In this document: positions 20,835-30,810 of the stretch, piece after piece
Layout: each line of letters starts with the position of its first letter
How positions within the stretch are numbered: position 1 is the stretch's first letter
Source of the DNA: Cladorhizidae sp. MBARI D1340-BT2
Taxonomy: Eukaryota > Porifera > Demospongiae > Poecilosclerida > Cladorhizidae
Reading direction: 5' to 3'
Assembly (NCBI GenBank): GCA_028752905.1
Contig: JAQNBH010000252.1
Location: 248,001 to 312,000 of the forward strand
Length of the DNA: 64,000 nucleotides
Notes under the pieces: generated by a model
Seen by the model: the letters and a program-made list of their open reading frames with translations, nothing else
The model's database searches: none
Told to the model about the DNA's origin: nothing
Program-made: the position numbers and the translations under genes

Positions 20835-22520
20835 ATGGGAGATTTTCGGTTATAGACCTCATTGGTCTATTTGCGGCCACAGACAAAGGCCATATATATG
20901 TCTACACTGTTACAGATCTCTTTACCAAGTGGGTATTTGCTCGGCCAATCAAGTCCAAGTCAGCTGGTGATGTTGCAAGCATTCTACTCGAGCTCATCTA
21001 CAGTTATGGTACTCCCTAAAAAATTATAATGATTCAGGGGCGTGAATTTATAAACCAGGTAACTAACTTAAAACTGTTGCCATCTGTGTTCATGAAATGA
21101 CATGTATGTGGTCTGAGAAGTGAAAATTAATCAAGGAAAATGTGTTGGATTTGTTTACAAGAGCAAAGTTAGACTATTCAGTACAAAGCAGACTTAACAC
21201 AATTTAAGATAACTTTATTAGCGACTTCAGTCTTGATTATCTGGAAATTTCCTCCTGCTTCCTTTTGATAAATATTCATGTAGAGTAATGTTCTGTTTGT
21301 GTGAACTTATTTGATAACTCAGATCAATGATGTTGTCTTGACTGATTTTGGAGTGAAAAAGATGGTATGTTCAGCATTTCACCCTCAGAGTAATGGCCAA
21401 GATGAGCGGACTAATCAAACTCTTAAGAGGGCACTGTCCAAGTATACAAACGATGCTCAATCTGACTGGAACAAGTAAGCTACCAATATTTAATAATTAT
21501 TTTTCAAGATTGACAGTTTGTTAATAAATAGAGTGATTTCTACTATTACTACCACCTTCCAATAGATGCCAATATCACATTTCATGCTAATCTGTGATTA
21601 TCCCAGAAAATCTCACCAGAATCTCTCCAATGAATCTTCTCACACTGAAACACCCAACCACTCACACACACAAACACACATATAAAACTATGAAAAGGCA
21701 TAAAAAATAGTAGTTTTTGCTACTGTACTGCTACAAAATTTGATTAAGTTTTGCGAGTGCATTGTTATTCGTAAAACATACTCGCAATATTTTTTATCGC
21801 ACAAAACGTTCCGCGTGCATATTGCACCCAAAAGTCAGACGGTTTACTAGAGAGAAAGAAGCTGACTACAGTGTGACCATTTGAATGTGCTTCAAATGAT
21901 CCCTGCCTACTAGCGAAGACGCAGGAATCGATCAGAGAAGTATCAGGAGAGCAAACGAAAATGTGCAGAGGGTACTGGATGGTCAGGATAGTGTGCAGAA
22001 AAGTGCCAACCGATCTTGTTATAATTAGTGGTACTTATTATAAAACGCAAAACTAAGAGAGCATTATACATTTATGGAGTTCAAAATCTCTAAATTGCAC
22101 ATTGTAGCAATACGGTATATTATTTTCCAAATGCTTATACAATAAAAATATAAACATGGTTTTTGGTGTAAGCCTTCAGCTAAAGGATGCATATACCTTG
22201 AATGTGCTGCTTGTAGTTATAATTTCTATGTATGATGTTTGTGTACTTATGTAGATATGTACTCCTCACAACTTATGATATCAATACAATTGTCCAGTCT
22301 GCAACAAAGCAACAGCCATTTGTGTTGATGTTCTACCGAACAGCTAGGAGTTCTATAGACATCAATAATGCAGAACAAGAGAATGAGCAGGAGCTTCTCT
22401 ATGAAAACATCTCACTCACTATGTCTCCTGAAGACATACAATATAATTTAGAGAAGCATGTGGCAGATGTAAGAACAAAACTGACTGGCAAACATAAATA
22501 TATAACAGGGAATTGCTGAC
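20835..22520 (+). pseudogene. Ginger1-like transposase, DDE core exons
   Basis: Exon 20835-21058 (acceptor ACAG, donor CAG/GTAACT) reads 'VIDLIGLFAATDKGHIYVYT' and 'DLFTKWVFARPIKSKS', then 'YGTP', a stop, 'KIIMIQGREFINQ'. The first Asp is present. The second should precede QGREF but is Ile. Exon 21323-21474 (donor AA/GTAAGC) reads 'FGVKKMVCSAFHPQSNGQDE' with the catalytic Glu, then RTNQTLKRALSKY. A following exon from about 22255 reads 'QSATKQQPFVLMFYRTAR', typical of the end of the core. Open 1-nt phases between exons are consistent with splicing. Confidence 0.78.
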
Positions 22521-22984
22521 ACTTTTTTGTAACAAAAAATGGGGGACAAATAGTTTAATGAAAATGTTTGATGCAGTTCCCAAAAATCATGTTACAGATC
22601 TGTTTTATTTTGTAATCACATAGGTACATATGAGAAGATATGGTTGAAAATTGAAGAAGCTAAAGCGAAGCATAAAGCTTATTTCGATTCCTAGCAAAAA
22701 AGAGGGCAATAGGTATGTTTTTATGAATTAATGTGTACCTTTAATGTGTGCCTTTATATAAGCTGAATCAAATTAGAATCCCATTGTTGTTTCTGAGAAA
22801 AAATCGAAAGGCTAATAATAATAAAATTTTCTGGATAGATGTATTTCCGAGTTTTGATAAATGTTAGAATGTCCTTGTCTGTTTTTTGTGATATGTTTTT
22901 TATCTGTCGCTCGACCTTTACCGGATGGTTTTAATTTTATATTACTAACCTGTTGACTATAATATGTGTTTATGTCCTTAAAAG

Positions 22985-23731
22985 AGGAATGCAAGGAAGG
23001 TATCCAGAAAAGGAGACAAGCTGGTCCAGGAACTGGTTGTGACCCTATTTAATTGTTGATTTCTCACCCAAAGGACTCTGCATACTGCAGGATAACAACC
23101 AAAACATTATGAAGGTTAGGGTTAATGTCGGGCTCTTTAAGCCTTACTTAACTAGAGAGATGCCAGTTCAACATGAGATACCTTCATCCATCCAGTCACA
23201 CAACACCAGTTCAAACAACCCTGGACCATCTGATGATTTGAGTGATACAGCTTACCCTGGGAGTCCAGAGAAGAGGCAGTTCCTAATCATTGGATAGACT
23301 AAGAAAGATAGTCCAGTCCTCCCACCACCTGATAGAAACACACCTCTCTCTAGTGAGCCAACATCAGACTGTGTTGTAACCAGTGTTACACAAGTTGTGC
23401 CTAGAATGCTTGGAAAACCCTTGCCTTGCAAACCACCTGTCCTTACAACAGAAAATTCTCTGATGACTTTTAAAAAATTCTGCTGTCTGAAGCGTGGCTA
23501 GAAGACACACACATAGATGAGGCACAGGCTCTACTTCGCAATCAGTTTCCAAAGATGCGTGCTTCCAGTGTATTGGGTATGTGGCAACAGGAAGTGGAGG
23601 CTCAATAACTGGAACGCCGGTTCGGGATTATATCCAAATCATGAATACTGGCGGCCACTGGGTCTGTGTGTCCAGCATAGGAATGCCCAAGGGGACTGTG
23701 CGGGTGTATGACAGCCTCTATACAAGAACCA
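22985..23731 (+). pseudogene. Ginger1-like transposase, GPY/F domain and start of Ulp1 protease
   Basis: The strand reads 'ARKVSRKGDKLVQE', then across a frame change PYLIVDFSPKGLCILQ with TGA where the Gly of the GPY motif belongs, and 'VRVNVGLFKPYLTRE'. This is the SH3-like domain with the GPY/F hallmark of gypsy-type integrases. A low-complexity Pro/Ser linker follows. From about 23505 the Ulp1 domain begins ('WLEDTHIDEAQALLRNQFP'). After a frameshift come 'DYIQIMNTGGHWVCVSS' (catalytic His in GGHW) and 'GTVRVYDSLYTR' (catalytic Asp). The donor is A/GTAAGA at 23731. Confidence 0.75.
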
Positions 23732-24227
23732 GTAAGAAATAACTTGAATGATAATATTTTATATGCTAAACTTTAAAAAAAATTACACATTCTGATTAGG
23801 TGAATCAAGAATTAACTGTTGTTAATTTCCAACAACTTTTATGACATGCGTTGGAAATTGAATAATGTCATTGAATCCAACAGTGTTGTTTTTATTTTAA
23901 TCCTGTCAATTAAAAAATTGGTCTCCTTGATAACTACTGTTGTGAGCTTAGAAATCTATACTAAATTTTTTACTTGCATAGTATCTCAACTCAAGCATCA
24001 CATTAAGAACCAAGGCCTTGCAAGAGTGTCAATTTCACCTAAATATGATTCACAGCTCGAAATTAATGGCAAGATGCCCACGTTATGGTACAACAACGAA
24101 CCCACTAAAATAGGTACAGTACGTGTTACCATTCAATCAATTCTTGTGAAATAAATAGTAGTTACACACTACAAACAATTAATAGTTGTTTCGTTTGTTT
24201 GTTCTTATTGTTGTTGGATCATTGCAG

Positions 24228-24697
24228 AACTGGATACACTAAAATGCCTGGCATGGATGGAATTATATCAAGGAAGCCACCTGACAATACAGAAACCATA
24301 CATGCATCAACAGGTTGGAGGCAATACCTGTGGTTTATTTGCCATTGCTGTAGCAACCGCATTATGCAATGGTGTGGACCCATCAACAATAACATTTGAT
24401 CAAACAAAGATGCGGTCCCACCTGATGAGATCTTTCCAGACATATCACATCAAACTATTCCCTGTTCAAGGATGCTGACGGGAAGCCACAAGCAAGAAGC
24501 TCAAGACTGTTCTCAGGGAACCATTGATCTGTGTTTGCAGACAACCCCATGACTGTGCCCTCACAGTGGCACAGTGCAGCAAGTGTAGTGAATGGTTCCA
24601 CCAATCATGTATACAGATTCCACCATCAGCCATCATCAACCGAGAGGAGGAGTGGAACTGTGGCAGTTGTTTGGATAGGGAATTGGGTGCCACTTAA
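24228..24697 (+). pseudogene. Ulp1 protease C-terminal half plus PHD finger
   Basis: Exon with acceptor TTGCAG. 'ELDTLKCLAWMELYQGSHL' is followed by 'MHQQVGGNTCGLFAIAVATA', holding the Gln and nucleophile Cys of C48/Ulp1 proteases. After a TGA at 24476 the frame continues to a C4HC3 PHD finger: CVC, then CSKC, EWFHQSC, and a final EEEWNCGSC. All eight metal ligands are present. The stop codon TAA is at 24695-24697. Ulp1-type proteases act on SUMO-like modifiers and PHD fingers read histone tails. In a transposase these parts would plausibly act on host chromatin or SUMO pathways, which is inference. Confidence 0.8.
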
Positions 24698-25257
24698 ATA
24701 ATTAAGACTGAATCTGTTTGTTCTTGTTGGGATTTTTTTCTGGGTAATTATGAATGTCTCATTTTCATGCAATAAACTGTCTTAGTTCTCCATATCTGTG
24801 AAATACTGGGAGATCCTAAACTTTCTGGTGGTCTTCCTAGGATATCATGGTTGACCTGAAAATATGTTTATTGTTTAATTCAAGTTTTGCACAAGTTAAA
24901 TTGTAGGATGGTGCTGAGGAACCACATATATATGCTCTGACCCTGTTCTTCTATCACTCCATCATCCAGAGAAGCAAAACAAAAGAAATATTGTTCATCT
25001 AATTGTGATTATAGTAAATGGCAAGTATTCTCAGTTGTCATATTACTTCTCCCATGATGATAGATTTGTTGCTAAAAAAATCTATTTCTATAGCTAGAGA
25101 GAAAAATTTTATATAAAAAAATATAAAAAAATTTCTGAGAGAAATGAGGGTTGGCAAGTTACTTGCCATATTAGATACTCCTCCCATGTTTTTACTGCAA
25201 TTTATATATAGCTTGTGTATATATATATACACACGCAACACTTTCATATTCAGCTAT
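24698..25257. other. No gene recognised
   Basis: Flank of the Ginger-like element. AATAAA-like sequence (GCAATAAACT at 24770-24779) lies about 75 bp after the stop and may be its polyadenylation signal. Confidence 0.4.
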
Positions 25258-25391
25258 GACAGGTGAGATTTATATGGCAGGTGGGACTAATATGTCGGGT
25301 GAGACAAATATGGCAGGTGTCTGCAGGTGACTAATATGGCAGGTGAGACTAATATGTCAGGTGAGACTAATATGTCAGGTGAGACTAATAC
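25258..25391. repeat. 18-bp minisatellite
   Basis: About seven units of CAGGTGAGACTAATATGT, with variants (GGCAGGTGGGACTAATATG). Confidence 0.9.
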
Positions 25392-25560
25392 GGAATAGGA
25401 ATATGGAATAGTTTACCTGACTGTCGCAGGACGACATTAAAACTAGACTGTTCCCAATGCATAACTATGGATGTGGATTGAACCCAGTAGTGAGTAACTA
25501 ATTATGAATTGGAAGTGTTGTTAATGTTGCAGCTTAGTGTGTTTGTGTGTTATGTGTTTA

Positions 25561-25839
25561 TGTTGGGAAAATGTCATAGGTCGATGATGAGTGTAAGATT
25601 ACCATGTATGGGCAGAAACCAGAAGTGGGGGCTCCAGCTTAGTTAAGGGAGGAGTTGTTACTGCTCTGGGAGTTAGCCATTGTACTGAGTCTTGTAAGTG
25701 TCCTATATTGAATTATTAAGGTTTCTCTACTTAACCTTGCTAGCCTAGTGTATAGCTTAAAGGTAGAGTGGTGGCAGCATACCAACACTTAGTGACTGGC
25801 TCAGAGTCTGTGGGTAAGATCAGATTTGGTCCTGTCACA
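25561..25839 (+). repeat. Putative 5' LTR
   Basis: The boundaries are inferred from TGT...ACA ends: TGTTGGGAAA at 25561 and CCTGTCACA just before the primer site. There is no second copy to confirm the left end. The last 33 bp recur at 28260-28292. Confidence 0.6.
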
Positions 25840-25841
25840 AC

Positions 25842-25860
25842 TGGTGGCAGCGGTGGGATT
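25842..25860 (+). promoter_or_regulatory. Primer-binding site
   Basis: TGGTGGCAGCGGTGGGATT lies 2 bp after the presumed LTR end. It resembles the site of the first element. Confidence 0.75.
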
Positions 25861-25901
25861 TTTTTAAACTAGAGAGATAGCTACTTTCCTTGACAAGAAG
25901 A

Positions 25902-26945
25902 ATGGATACCAGAAGTAAGGCAAGGCACACTACAGAAGGAGAAAGGCGGAGTACTTCACCGCTAATGGACTCAGAAGATATTGGGGAAAGAGTGACAACT
26001 GATATGCTCCGAATGTTTAAACTCCAGTCAGAGAAGCAAAAGGAAGACGAGAAAAGACGGGCGACCGAACGAGCAGAAGCCGAGGAGAAAAGAGAACAGA
26101 GATGGAAAAGATTGCTGATGACAGTGATGAGCGGAGGGGGCACTGGCAGGATAGAAGAATCGGACTCTGTTCCTACCCCCAGCCAAATCAAAGTACCCCG
26201 GTTCAGAGAAATGAAGGAAGACGAAGACCCCCTGGATTATTTAACGTTTTAGAGAGCCATATGGCTACATACAAGGTCCTCAAGAAGGATTGGATGAGAT
26301 ATTTGGCTCCTGAATTCCGACCGGATGCCAACAGAGTATATCTGGCAATGCAGCCGGATGTAAAGGAAGACTATGATCAAGTCAAACTAGCACTCTTGCG
26401 ACTCTACCGTGTGACCAGAAAAGCTTACCGAAAAGATTGGACAATCTCAAACGGAAACCAGACGAAGGATGGGAGGCTCTGATGGGTCGTGCTGTCCTCA
26501 CCACATGATGGACAGAAGGCTGCAAAACAATCCAGCAGGTAAATGATTTGTGTGCACTTGATACTGTAATGAAGCTTATGCCTAGACATGTAGCACAGTT
26601 TGTGTCTGACAAGATACCCAGCACTGCAGCTGAGGCTGGAGGATTGGCAGATGATTACCTGGCAGATAGGGGTTGGACCCCTGTTGACCAGTCGATATCG
26701 GTCGACTCCACCACCAGATATTCCGGAAGGGAGACAGGTCTAGGCAACTAGCAGGTAGAACATGAGGCAGGTGGAAAGAGAAAGAGGCAAGAGCAAGGAG
26801 TACACTCACACAAGGGAGCAGTACAGATGATCACAAACAGTACAAGCCGAAGGCAGATGGGTCCTACAGACCCAAATGCTTAAAATGTGGGAAGCCAGGT
26901 CATTTTGCACCGGGAATGCTATAGTACCAAGCCCAAAAGTTTCAA
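25902..26945 (+). pseudogene. Gypsy gag, SCAN-like region and CCHC knuckle
   Basis: The ATG at 25902 starts 'MDTRSKARHTTEGERRSTSP', an acidic/basic coiled-coil-like region (about residues 45-70), then 'PRFREMKEDEDPLDYL' and a frameshift. Beyond it are 'SHMATYKVLKKDWMRYLAPE' and 'DLCALDTVMKLMPRHVAQFV', continuing SDKIPSTAAEAGGLADDYL, a SCAN-like capsid pattern. The zinc knuckle CLKCGKPGHFA is followed by a 1-nt shift before 'RECYSTKPKSF', so its last Cys is out of frame. At least three breaks are present. Confidence 0.8.
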
Positions 26946-26984
26946 GAAGAGGTACGATAATGTGAACTTGTCCAAGCCACTGAC

Positions 26985-27455
26985 GCCCAAGGAAGAAGTG
27001 TCTCTGATCAAGACAGAGATCAGTGGACGCTCTACAGTGGAAGGCACAGTAGGAGGGATGAAATGTATAGACATTTTATTAGATGCTGGTGCAGGGCAGA
27101 TGGTGGTGAGGTCGAGCTTGGTACCCAAAGAGTGCTACACCGGCAGGTCCAAGGAGGTGAGAGATTACCAGGGAACAGCATGAACTCACCACTTGGCACG
27201 GATCAACATCACTGTAGGAGGCCGCACAGAGGAGCTGGAGGTGCTGGTGGCAGACAAACTAACACATGAAGTGTTGCTTGGCACAGACATGCCTGGACTG
27301 TGGGATTTGGGTAAGCAGTTGTTGAATAATGAGTTGGTCAATTTGGTGTCTACTCGTTCTCAGACTAGAGCAGGAGGGAATACTGAACTGCAGGCTTATG
27401 GTCGAGAGAGTGTGAGGCTGAGGAGAGCACTGAGGAGGATGAGACAGCAATGATG
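26985..27455 (+). pseudogene. Gypsy aspartic protease
   Basis: 'GGMKCIDILLDAGAGQMVVR' has the active-site position but DTG has become DAG. A stop and frameshift follow, then 'ARINITVGGRTEELEVLVAD' and 'HEVLLGTDMPGLWDLG', the conserved LLGTD segment. 'LVSTRSQTRAG' is the usual linker. It lies directly between gag and integrase. Confidence 0.8.
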
Positions 27456-27544
27456 AGGAATCATCCGAAGGAGTCTCCGATGATGGACCAGACCCTACCA
27501 CAACCGACGAGACATCTGATGAAGAGCCAGAGAAGAAAAGTCTG

Positions 27545-28259
27545 ACAAAGTCCCAGAAGAGGCAGGCCAATGCAGTGTACATAGAAGGGCAGAAGGGCCA
27601 TCCACTAGATGTCAATTCCAAGGAACTCCAATGAGAGCAAGAGCATGATCCGATACTTAAACCCATGTGGGTGAAGGCACAGAGTGATGACAACACTGAG
27701 TTTCTGGTGGAGGATCACTTGCTGTGGAGGAATACAACAGACCGCCTGGGTGATGAGGCAACACAATTGTGCCGACCTAAAAGGTATAGGTCCATGGTAC
27801 TGGCTCTAGCTCACCGACCAGGCCATCCAGGATGAGATAGAACAGCACAGAGAATACTTGATGAATTCTTCTGGCGCCAAATTCATGATGATGTGGAAAA
27901 GTTTCACCTGCACCATTACCATCATCGGGCAACCATCCTCCAGAATAGCGATGGATTTGACAGGGCCACTCCCGACGACACCAGATGGCAACCGTTTTGT
28001 GCTAGTAGTGATAGATTATTCCACTAGATGGCCTGAGGCATTTGCACTACGGACAACAGAAAGTTCCATTATTGCAGAGAAGCTAACACAAATGTTTACA
28101 TGGACTGGTGTGCCAGACGAGATCCTGACGGTCTGCGGCACAAACTTTGTCAGCAAGCTCGTGAAAGAGTTGTATAACTTCTTGGGGTTGAAGGCGATCA
28201 AAACCACTCCTTACCACCCACCCACAGACGGGATGGTTGACTCACGTTAAAGGCAATGG
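27545..28259 (+). pseudogene. Gypsy integrase, truncated in the core
   Basis: The region reads 'EHDPILKPMWVKAQSDDNTE', 'LVEDHLLWRNTTDRLGDEAT', 'LALAHRPGHPG', a stop, 'DRTAQRILDEFFW' (zinc-finger His pair present, Cys pair not readable), then 'IAMDLTGPLPTTPDGNRFVL' with the first Asp, 'DYSTRWPEAFALRTTESS', 'VPDEILTVCGTNFVSKLV' where Asp of the second motif is Val-Cys, and 'TTPYHPPTDGMVDS' where the expected Glu is Asp and the gene ends at the junction with a repeated leader. Confidence 0.82.
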
Positions 28260-28374
28260 TCTGTGGGTAATATCAGATTTGGTCCTGTCACAACTGGTGG
28301 CAGCGGTGGGATTTTTTTTGAACTAGAGAGTTAGCTACTATCCTTGACAAGAAGAATGGATACCAGAAGTAAGG
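28260..28374 (+). repeat. Second copy of the gypsy LTR end, primer site and gag start
   Basis: 115 bp that repeat 25807-25920 with few changes: LTR end, TGGTGGCAGCGGTGGGA at 28295, and ATGGATACCAGAAGTAAG. The copy breaks at GTAAGG, where the GTAG microsatellite takes over. Confidence 0.92.
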
Positions 28375-28556
28375 TAGGTAGGTAGGTAGGTAGGTAGGTA
28401 GGTAGGTAGGTGGGTAGGTAGGTAGGTAGGTGGGTGGGTGGGTGGGTGGGTGGGCGGGTGGGTGGGTGGGTGGGTGGGTGGGTGGGTGGGTGGGTGGGTA
28501 GGTAAGTAGGTATGTAGGTAGGTAGGTAGGTAGGTAGGTAGTATGTAGGTAGGTAG
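28374..28556. repeat. (GTAG/GTGG)n tetranucleotide microsatellite
   Basis: About 183 bp of GTAG units flanking a GTGG core. It begins exactly at the gag codons GTAAGG and seems to have grown from them. The Pro/Thr-rich minus-strand frame is an artefact. Confidence 0.95.
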
Positions 28557-28594
28557 GAGAGCAAAATAGAGTTAAAAAGGGGGTGATTTCTCAT

Positions 28595-29680
28595 CTAAAG
28601 CCATTTAAAGGGTATAAACAGTTCCATAATGTTGAAAAGGAAGCTAATGTACCCATTTTACTTGAATAAAATGGATTCACCCTATCTGATTCTTCACACC
28701 TTCGTCGTCTGATACCATTCATCTTGCATGATGAAATCAGTAAACTGAAACAAGATATTTGCGGGAGACATGTAGCTATCATTTTTGATGGAACGACCCA
28801 TGTGTGTGAGGCCTTTGTGATTGTTCTACGTTACATAGATAAAGAGTGAGCTATCAAGCAGCGTGTTTGTCGGCTGATGCTTTTAGCTAAATCCATCACT
28901 GGAGAAGAATGTGCTAGGCAACTAATAACTGCTTTGTCAACTGAGCTGTCAATTGCTTCTAATTTGATTATAGCAGCAAAGAGGGACCGTGCATCAGTGA
29001 ATGATGTGGCAATGAGGACCGTATCTGTGATCTATAATAAGATAATGGATATCGGCTGTTTTTCGCACACTCTGGATCATGTTGGAGAAAGAATGAAAAC
29101 ACCTATCTTAGATGTGTTCATAAAGGCTTGGATAAGCTTGTTCGCTCACAGTCCGAAGTCAAAGCTTGCATGGAAGACACAGCCTGGATTGACCACTCCA
29201 ACCTATTCAGCAACCATATGGTGGAGTAAGTCTGAAGTTGTCCACAAATTATATGACATGTTTGGAGATGTGCTGCATGGCAGTGATTTACCTCCATATA
29301 CAACTGGAAAACTACTGGAAATCATTGACGATCAAGCAGCATGTAGGAAACTGAAAATGGAGCTCGCTATAACAGTAGATGCAATGGAACCGTTCGTCAA
29401 GGCAACATACTCATTAGTGTTAGTTACATTAAGTCTTCTGTATTCTCATGTCTCGTCACAATACTATCCAAATGTGGCTGCAGTCTCTAAGCATCTGTCA
29501 GAGGGAAATTCTACACGTGAGTGCCAACTGATAGCTTACGCCAAAGCTTGTTGTGTCCCTACTCATACTTCAAGGAGAAGTTTGACAGAGATCTCAGGCC
29601 TATTGTACTTGTTAAATATGTGCCTCCTCCCTCCCCACTCAACTCAATCATAAATGCAGCCCTGAATAGTACTTAAAGTA
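28595..29680 (+). pseudogene. hAT-like transposase pseudogene
   Basis: From 28595 one frame runs with only two stops (after 'VPILLE' and 'RYIDKE'). It reads 'HVAIIFDGTTHVCEAFVIVL' (likely first catalytic Asp), 'ASVNDVAMRTVSVIY', 'GCFSHTLDHVGERM', 'PTYSATIWWSKSEVV', 'LKMELAITVDAMEPFVKATY' and 'SLLYSHVSSQYYPNVAAVSK'. The longest open part is 28877-29653, 258 codons. 'CFSHTLDHVG' with the downstream 'T-WWS' matches the RNase H-like core plus helical insertion of hAT transposases. A shift after 'KATYSL' removes some residues. The BED finger and C-terminal dimerisation region are missing. Confidence 0.72.
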
Positions 29681-30057
29681 GACCCCAGTGATGGACAGTT
29701 ACTAACAAGCATAGTAGGTCCATACACTGCTTACTTATACCAGTTGGCTGACCTTTACGCCTGGATGCTAGTTGCAGCTGCCTGTGGTTAGGGAGGTGAT
29801 GTAACTGGTGATCTGTAGCAAAGTGCATGATTGTGCATATGTACACAATGCTAGTGATTGTGAGTAGTTTACTGTTTGCTCTCCTCTCCATGATTTATTC
29901 TACCCAACCTCATATAGCATCCCTGTTTCTCATGCCACATCTGTGGAGCTAGTTGTCTACTGCATCTCACTGTTGAAGGCTTCTACTAACTTCATTTCAG
30001 AGCAACCCCCTTGCCAACTGGTTCTGAGTGGAGGTCTTGCTAGTATAGTAAATGACT
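29681..30057. other. No gene recognised
   Basis: Only short shadows of frames. The sequence separates the hAT pseudogene from the foldback element. Confidence 0.4.
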
Positions 30058-30810
30058 AATTTTGGGGGAGATAGGTAATTTTTTAATAAAAAAACCAAAC
30101 AAGTGGGATACCACTTTATAGCTCCATAGATTCTGTAAACTTTATGATATGTACTTGATATATAGTTCAGAAGATAGCGCTCTCTGTGTGCTTTATTTCG
30201 ATACTAAAATATTTTTCATGCTTATAACTATAGCCAAGTTACTGGAACTAAAGTGGAGGGACCTCAAAACCTGAATGCCTTATTTTGCCGCATAAATATC
30301 TCCAGATTGCCAAGTGCTAGAGAGTTGAAATTAACACCAGTGACTAGAAGAAGCCCTACTCTATGCAATAAGCAATTTGATGAGGCGCTAAAACGTAAGT
30401 ACGTGGTCAAATGCTCGGTTGTAAAATGAATTTTGTTAAAATTCCATAAAATTCATTTTCCAACTGTGCGCTAGCTTGACCAGTACTTACATTTTAGTGC
30501 CTTATCAAAAATAGAGTAGGGCTTTCTCTAACCAGTGTTGCTAATTTCAACTCTCCATCACTTGGCAATCTGAAGATATTTATGTGGCAAAATCAGGCAT
30601 AGAGGTTTTGAGGCTCCCTCCACTTTATTTCCAGTAACTTGCCTATAGTTATCATATGAAAAATATTTTAGTATCAAAGCGAGGAGAGACCAATCTTTTG
30701 AGCTATAATTATATCAAGTCCATACCATGAAGTTTACAGAATCTATGGCGCTATAAAGTGGTAACCACAAGTTTGTTTTTATAATTTAAAAATGCACCTA
30801 TCACCCCTAA
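30058..30810. mobile_element. Foldback/MITE element, full palindrome
   Basis: Two arms of about 310 bp in inverted orientation with a short spacer near 30400-30490. Left arm landmarks: GGGGGAGATAGGT, ACCACTTTATAGC, 'TAGAGAGTTGAAATTA', 'GAAGCCCTACTCTATG'. The right arm gives their reverse complements, ending GTGGTAACCACAAG, then CACCTATCACCCC. It has no coding content. Other copies are at 13700 (half), 32925 (half) and 62653 (full). Confidence 0.92.

Larger units (their letters stand above)
18695..24697 (+). mobile_element. Ginger1-like DNA transposon: integrase + Ulp1 protease + PHD finger, with introns
   Basis: A series of plus-strand exons gives, in order, an HHCC zinc finger, a DDE integrase core, a GPY/F C-terminal domain, a Ulp1-like cysteine protease and a PHD finger. 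There is no gag, protease or RT. This is the make-up of Ginger1 cut-and-paste transposons (gypsy-integrase-like transposase with a Ulp1 or OTU extension). Stops, frameshifts and loss of the second catalytic Asp make it dead. Terminal inverted repeats were not found, so the outer limits given are those of coding sequence. A palindromic MITE and an ATG microsatellite lie in the intron between 19317 and 20834. Confidence 0.75.
25561..28259 (+). mobile_element. Second gypsy-class element, PR-IN order, 3' truncated
   Basis: In order: putative LTR, primer-binding site, gag, protease, integrase. The integrase follows protease through a short acidic linker with no RT between, and the element stops within the integrase core. 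Alone this could be a deletion of RT, but the first element has the integrase C-terminal domain directly before RT, so both fit one family with integrase upstream. No 3' LTR is present. The integrase lacks its second Asp and Glu. Confidence 0.8.

Noticed and set aside
27259..27696. 145-codon minus-strand Ser-rich frame
   Set aside because: Antisense to the protease-integrase linker of the second gypsy element.
25561..28374. Reading 28260-28374 as the 3' LTR of the second gypsy element
   Set aside because: Only the last 33 bp of the LTR are present and the copy continues through primer site and gag start, so it is a second 5' leader and not a 3' LTR.
28331..28594. Minus-strand frame of Pro-Thr-Tyr repeats
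   Set aside because: A pure translation of the GTAG/GTGG microsatellite.
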